In this document: one piece after another, positions 60,445 to 64,000 of the stretch
Layout of the letters: each line of letters starts with the position of its first letter
How positions within the stretch are numbered: position 1 is the stretch's first letter
Assembly: GCF_907165195.1 (NCBI RefSeq)
Contig: NZ_OU015584.1
Coordinates: 868,001-932,000 of the forward strand
DNA length: 64,000 nt
Reading direction: 5' to 3'
Origin: Parvicella tangerina
GTDB lineage: Bacteria > Bacteroidota > Bacteroidia > Flavobacteriales_D > Parvicellaceae
Translations under genes and position numbers: made by a program
The notes under the pieces: model-generated
Told to the model about the DNA's origin: nothing
Database searches by the model: none
What the model saw: the letters and a program-made list of their open reading frames with translations, nothing else

Positions 60445-61536
60445 ATGTCAATGACACTAACAATTTTACGAAAAGCAAAGAATAAGTTTTTATTAACTGT
60501 AGGTTATGCAGCCGCTTTAGTATTCATTTCCAATAAGATAAACGGACAAAAAGAGTATGAGGTTGCTTGTGTAGGGTTTTATAATCAGGAAAACTTATTT
60601 GACACGATCGTTGACCCAGACACTAATAAAATACTACAGGAAGATTTTACGCCCCTTGGTCCAAAGAGTTGGGACTCAAAAAAGTACAAAGAGAAACTCG
60701 AGAATATGTCTTTTGCTATTAGTAAGATGGGGTTAGAGTCTACACCAGATGGAATGGCTATACTGGGAGTGGCAGAGATTGAGAATAGATTGGTCCTTGA
60801 GGATTTAGTCGGCCAAAAGGCGATCAAGGATAGGGATTACCAAATCGTTCATTATGAGTCACCTGATCGAAGAGGGATTGATGTAGCTTTATTGTATCAA
60901 CCGAAATACTTTAAACTGGAGAGTAGTAAGACGTTTACCTTAACGATGGAAGGGAATGATCATTTCTATACCAGAGATCAATTGTTAGTAACAGGAGAGC
61001 TTCTTGGGGAGCGAATGCACTTTATTGTTTGTCACTGGCCATCCAGACGTGGAGGAGAGAAAAGAAGTAGTCCCAAGCGTGTTGCGGCTGCTGAGTTAAC
61101 GATGCAAATCATGGACTCTATCCGAAAGGTTGAACCAGATGCTAAAATCATCATGATGGGCGATTTAAATGATGATCCAGTGAGTAAGAGTATCAAAAAA
61201 GTGATGAAGCCAAAGGCGAGTCCTCAAGATGTTGCGCAATCAGACCTGTTTAATCCAACTGCTGATTTGTATAAAAGTGGAAATGGAACGTTAGGGTATA
61301 ATGATGCCTGGAACTTATTTGATCAAATGATCCTTACAGGACCTTTTATTGACCTTGAAAAGTCTTATGACGATTTTGGCTATTACGGATTTAAGATATT
61401 TAATGAAGCGTTTTTGATCCAGCAGGAAGGTCAATACAAAGGATATCCTCATAGAACTTATTCTTATGGTCAATACATTGCTGGATACAGTGATCACTTT
61501 CCGGTTTATGTTACACTATTGAGAGCAAAAAAGTAA
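60445..61536 (+). CDS. Secreted endonuclease/exonuclease/phosphatase-family enzyme
   Basis: 363 residues. An N-terminal hydrophobic segment (FLLTVGYAAALVFISNKING) exports it. EEP-family catalytic motifs: GFYNQENLFD, the metal Glu in LGVAEIENR, HWPSRRGG, MGDLNDDP and the terminal YSDHFPVYV. It should cleave phosphodiester or phosphomonoester bonds (nuclease, or lipid-type phosphatase). Divergent from the TonB receptor; a terminator follows. A start at the second ATG (60451) is possible. Confidence 0.9.
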   Translation: MSMTLTILRKAKNKFLLTVGYAAALVFISNKINGQKEYEVACVGFYNQENLFDTIVDPDTNKILQEDFTPLGPKSWDSKKYKEKLENMSFAISKMGLESTPDGMAILGVAEIENRLVLEDLVGQKAIKDRDYQIVHYESPDRRGIDVALLYQPKYFKLESSKTFTLTMEGNDHFYTRDQLLVTGELLGERMHFIVCHWPSRRGGEKRSSPKRVAAAELTMQIMDSIRKVEPDAKIIMMGDLNDDPVSKSIKKVMKPKASPQDVAQSDLFNPTADLYKSGNGTLGYNDAWNLFDQMILTGPFIDLEKSYDDFGYYGFKIFNEAFLIQQEGQYKGYPHRTYSYGQYIAGYSDHFPVYVTLLRAKK

Positions 61537-61560
61537 AATATTCATTAACTTCGCAAAAGA

Positions 61561-61589
61561 AAGTTAGGCAGGCGCCTGACTTTTTTTTT
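61561..61589 (+). terminator. Rho-independent terminator after the first EEP gene
   Basis: AAAGTTAGGC pairs with GCCTGACTTT (one G-T pair), 4-base loop, T-run. Confidence 0.8.
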
Positions 61590-61602
61590 GAAAAGTTCTG
61601 AT

Positions 61603-62820
61603 ATGAAAAGATTTATACTTGCGATAACTACTCTGATTAGTTGTTCCATAAATGCTCAAACGGGAAGTGAAACAGTGAGTGTTATGTATTACAATTTGCT
61701 AAAGTTTCCTAATACTACTTTAGACAGAGTAGATACCTTAGAGAAAATCATTCGATATGTTGAGCCAGATTTGTTTCTAGTGTGCGAATTGGAGTCCAGT
61801 TATGGCGCTACGCAAATTCTGGCAAACGCGATGAACACTCAAGGTGTTACTCACTACAGCAAGGCGATTTTCTATGATGGTAACGATACAGATAATATGT
61901 TGTTCTACAACGATGAGAAGTTCGGGTTAGTAGGTCAGCATCAAATTTCTGGAGGAACAAGAGATATATCTGAATACAAAATCTATTACAAAGAGCCTGG
62001 CTTAGATGCCAACAGTGATACGACCTACCTTTATTTATATTGTGCCCACCTCAAAGCAGGTTCAACGCAGTCTGACGCAAATACCAGAGCAAGTGAGGCT
62101 ACCAACTTCAAAAATTACTTACAGAATGCAGGAAGAACAGGTAATTTGATTTTTGGAGGTGATTTTAACTTGTATGAAAGCTCTGAGGCGGCTTGTCAGA
62201 CCTTGTTGACTGGAGGGAATGTTGCATTCAACGATCCCGTTAATCAATTGGGGAGTTGGCATAATAACAGCACTTATGCAGCGTATCACACGCAATCATC
62301 AAGATCACAAAGTGGCGGGTATGCAGGTGGATCTTCTGGTGGTATGGATGATCGTTTTGACTTTATCTTAATCTCAGATGAGGTGAAGAACGGAACTGAC
62401 CGAGTACAGTATGTTGGAGGTAGCTATAAAGCGATTGGCCAAGATGGCAACCGATTAAACTCTGCTGTGAACACTGGGTTTAACTATGTAGTACCGGCTG
62501 ATATTGCAGATGCACTGTTCTATATGAGTGATCACTTACCAGTTTTTATGGAGATGTCTATTGAGTACCCTGTAGGTGTTCAGGAGGTTCAAAGTGTTTT
62601 GAGCAACTTCCATTTCATCAATGAAGATGAAATGCAGTTGATTTTGAATCAAGGGGTTTCATTGTTGAATACAGAAGTGTATTCTTTAGCTGGTCAGCGA
62701 GTACTAGTGAATCAGAGTAGTGAAACATTGCTTGATCTTTCGGATCTTTCAAAAGGCGTTTATGTTTTGAAGTTGAACACGAACAAAGGAATGGCTACTG
62801 CCAAATTTTTCAAGGAGTAG
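61603..62820 (+). CDS. Type IX-secreted endonuclease/exonuclease/phosphatase
   Basis: 405 residues from the ATG at 61603 (MKRFILAITT), with a signal peptide ending at NAQ. Catalytic EEP domain (about 22-320): VMYYNLLKFPN, metal Glu in FLVCELESS, YLYCAHLKAGS, GGDFNLYES, the extra DDRFDFILIS and MSDHLPVFM. A type IX sorting domain (about 330-405; VYSLAGQRVL, LSKGVYVLKLN) sends it to the surface or medium. Probably the secreted nuclease or phosphodiesterase that feeds the adjacent TonB locus. Confidence 0.9.
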   Translation: MKRFILAITTLISCSINAQTGSETVSVMYYNLLKFPNTTLDRVDTLEKIIRYVEPDLFLVCELESSYGATQILANAMNTQGVTHYSKAIFYDGNDTDNMLFYNDEKFGLVGQHQISGGTRDISEYKIYYKEPGLDANSDTTYLYLYCAHLKAGSTQSDANTRASEATNFKNYLQNAGRTGNLIFGGDFNLYESSEAACQTLLTGGNVAFNDPVNQLGSWHNNSTYAAYHTQSSRSQSGGYAGGSSGGMDDRFDFILISDEVKNGTDRVQYVGGSYKAIGQDGNRLNSAVNTGFNYVVPADIADALFYMSDHLPVFMEMSIEYPVGVQEVQSVLSNFHFINEDEMQLILNQGVSLLNTEVYSLAGQRVLVNQSSETLLDLSDLSKGVYVLKLNTNKGMATAKFFKE

Positions 62821-62826
62821 CTACAG

Positions 62827-63588
62827 TTAGTCTTCCAAAAAAGCCATAACAAGATTGTAAAAGTCAAATGGATTTTCCGCGTGAATCCAGTGACCGGCAT
62901 TATAGATCGTTTCGATGTCTGAGTTGGGAAATTGCATGAAAATGTCTGTGTAATCATCCTCAATAATGTAATTCGATTTTTCACCTCTTATAAAGAGAGT
63001 AGGAATGTCTACTTCATCAGAGGGAAGTTTGCCAATAATCTTCTCCATATTATTGGTGATCACCTCCAAGTTGATTCGCCAATCTAAAACTCCTTTTTCC
63101 TTCCAGTATAGGTTTTTCAATAGAAACTGTTTTACGCCTTCATCTTCTATGAATTTGGATATGACCTCATCCGCTTTGCCTCTGGACTTGACCACATTAA
63201 AATCGATTGCATGAAGTCCTTCCAAGATTACATCATGATGCATTGGGTATCCTTTTGGTCCGATATCTACAACAATTAATTTATCAATGAGGTCTGGTCT
63301 TAACTGCGCTGCTCTCATGGCTGTTTTTCCGCCCATGGAGTGACCAATCACGTTTGTGTTTTGCAGGTTAAGATCTTCTATTAGCTCAATCAGGTCCATC
63401 GCCATGAAATCATAATCGAAATCATCACTGTGAGGCGAGTGACCATGGTTTCGCTGGTCAATTAGAATGGTGTCAAAATCTTCAGCGAACTTTTTTCCCA
63501 AAGTTTGCCAGTTATCTAAACTTCCAAACAATCCATGAATAATGATCAGCGGATCTCCTTGTCCTTCTCTTTTATAATTGAGTTTCAT
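62827..63588 (-). CDS. Alpha/beta-hydrolase, YbfF-like esterase
   Basis: 253 residues, cytosolic. Oxyanion segment IIIHGLFGSLDNWQTLGKKF, ILIDQRNHGHSPHSD, nucleophile VIGHSMGGKTAM near residue 97, acid in LFIRGEKSNYI and catalytic His in NAGHWIHAENP. The pattern is close to YbfF/ABHD11-type esterases acting on short acyl esters or acyl-CoA. Confidence 0.92.
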   Translation of the reverse strand: MKLNYKREGQGDPLIIIHGLFGSLDNWQTLGKKFAEDFDTILIDQRNHGHSPHSDDFDYDFMAMDLIELIEDLNLQNTNVIGHSMGGKTAMRAAQLRPDLIDKLIVVDIGPKGYPMHHDVILEGLHAIDFNVVKSRGKADEVISKFIEDEGVKQFLLKNLYWKEKGVLDWRINLEVITNNMEKIIGKLPSDEVDIPTLFIRGEKSNYIIEDDYTDIFMQFPNSDIETIYNAGHWIHAENPFDFYNLVMAFLED

Positions 63589-63603
63589 GCGCGATTTTTT
63601 ACA

Positions 63604-63641
63604 AAAATAAAAGCCATCACATCGAAATGCAATGGCTTCAA
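63604..63641 (-). terminator. Terminator after ndk
   Basis: AAGCCAT (63611-63617) pairs with ATGGCTT (63632-63638); on the minus strand a T-rich tract (TTTTATTTTTG) follows. Confidence 0.75.
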
Positions 63642-63660
63642 GAAATAATATAATTTCGGA

Positions 63661-64000
63661 TTACCCTACGATCTCTTCATCTGCAAAATGGAATGCACAT
63701 TCAATAGCTGCATTCTCGTCACTATCTGAACCGTGAACAGCATTTTTTGCTTTAGATTCAGCATATTTGGCTCTGATTGTCCCTTCGGCAGCCTCAGCTG
63801 GATCAGTTGCTCCGATCAAGGCTCTGAAATCAGCTACTGCATTATCTTTTTCTAAAATTGCAGCAACGATTGGTCCTGAAGTCATGTATTCAACTAACTC
63901 CATATAGAAAGGTCTTTCTGCATGTACTTCGTAGAATTTTTTTGCTTGATCTTCAGAAAGTCGTCTCAACTTCATTGCTTTGATTGTAAAACCAGCATCC
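63661..64000 (-). CDS. ndk: Nucleoside-diphosphate kinase, N-terminus outside the window
   Basis: 113 codons are present; the frame continues upstream of the ATG at 63975 with DAGFTIKA, so the true start is beyond 64000 (the family has about 140 residues). Motifs: [50 protein letters not shown], and the phospho-His in [12 protein letters not shown]. It balances NTP pools by transferring the gamma phosphate. Confidence 0.96.
   Translation of the reverse strand, partial: DAGFTIKAMKLRRLSEDQAKKFYEVHAERPFYMELVEYMTSGPIVAAILEKDNAVADFRALIGATDPAEAAEGTIRAKYAESKAKNAVHGSDSDENAAIECAFHFADEEIVG

Noticed and set aside
63661-63975. Truncated ndk pseudogene starting at 63975
   Set aside because: The frame continues upstream with conserved residues to the window edge.
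1-64000. tRNA, rRNA, riboswitch or prophage genes
   Set aside because: Reading both strands I saw no convincing candidate; a covariance-model search was not possible here.

Overview
The window looks like chromosome of a member of the Bacteroidota, most likely an aerobic, probably marine, Flavobacteriales relative. The evidence is SprB-type repeats and type IX secretion C-terminal domains, a TonB-dependent receptor locus, a fused ccoNO cbb3 oxidase, many small Cys-containing lipoproteins, and promoters matching the Bacteroidota -7 element TAnnTTTG. The sequence is AT-rich. I saw no rRNA, tRNA, insertion sequence, prophage or CRISPR. No gene-free stretch exceeds 300 bases; the longest is the divergent spacer 33765-34037.

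Left part (1-10449): the N-terminal part of a secreted SprB-repeat protein, pdxJ, a CBS-ACT protein, an orphan PhoB-type regulator divergent from a Na/Pi cotransporter with a Pho-box-like element between them, an RluA pseudouridine synthase, panB, an esterase and an MscS channel.

10567-20392 appears to be metal handling and export. A five-gene set holds a small Cys/His membrane protein, an outer-membrane barrel, an MbnP-like lipoprotein and two different MauG/MbnH-type di-heme enzymes. It is followed by a TetR regulator with its own palindrome, an ABC-type exporter whose ATPase motifs are all replaced, an HlyD adaptor, a TolC-like channel and a distant CutA-like protein.

20396-33764 is the low-oxygen respiration block. 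The cbb3 oxidase cluster (ccoS, ccoNO, ccoQ, ccoP, ccoG, fixH, SafE-like, ccoI) and a UspA protein run on the minus strand. A sensor kinase with a FixL/DosP-like PAS domain is divergent from them, paired with a response regulator whose output is a whole Crp/Fnr module. A 13-base motif GTGATTTTWRTCA occurs upstream of three transcription units (copper operon/mscS, usp/kinase, TerB-like operon) and may be that regulator's site.

34038-48446 holds a membrane protein, an FAD oxidoreductase, a short secreted protein whose sequence is repeated as the N-terminus of a neighbouring 1897-residue repeat protein, a PAS/GAF SpoIIE phosphatase, a class III aminotransferase, an HMA lipoprotein and SppA. 48584-55007 is mostly small secreted proteins, including a Rieske-like lipoprotein without its His ligands and three CxC lipoproteins, plus a glycerophosphodiesterase and MsrA. 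55096-62820 is a TonB receptor locus with OB-fold-type secreted proteins and two endonuclease/exonuclease/phosphatase enzymes, probably for scavenging nucleic acids or other phosphodiesters. An esterase and a truncated ndk close the window.
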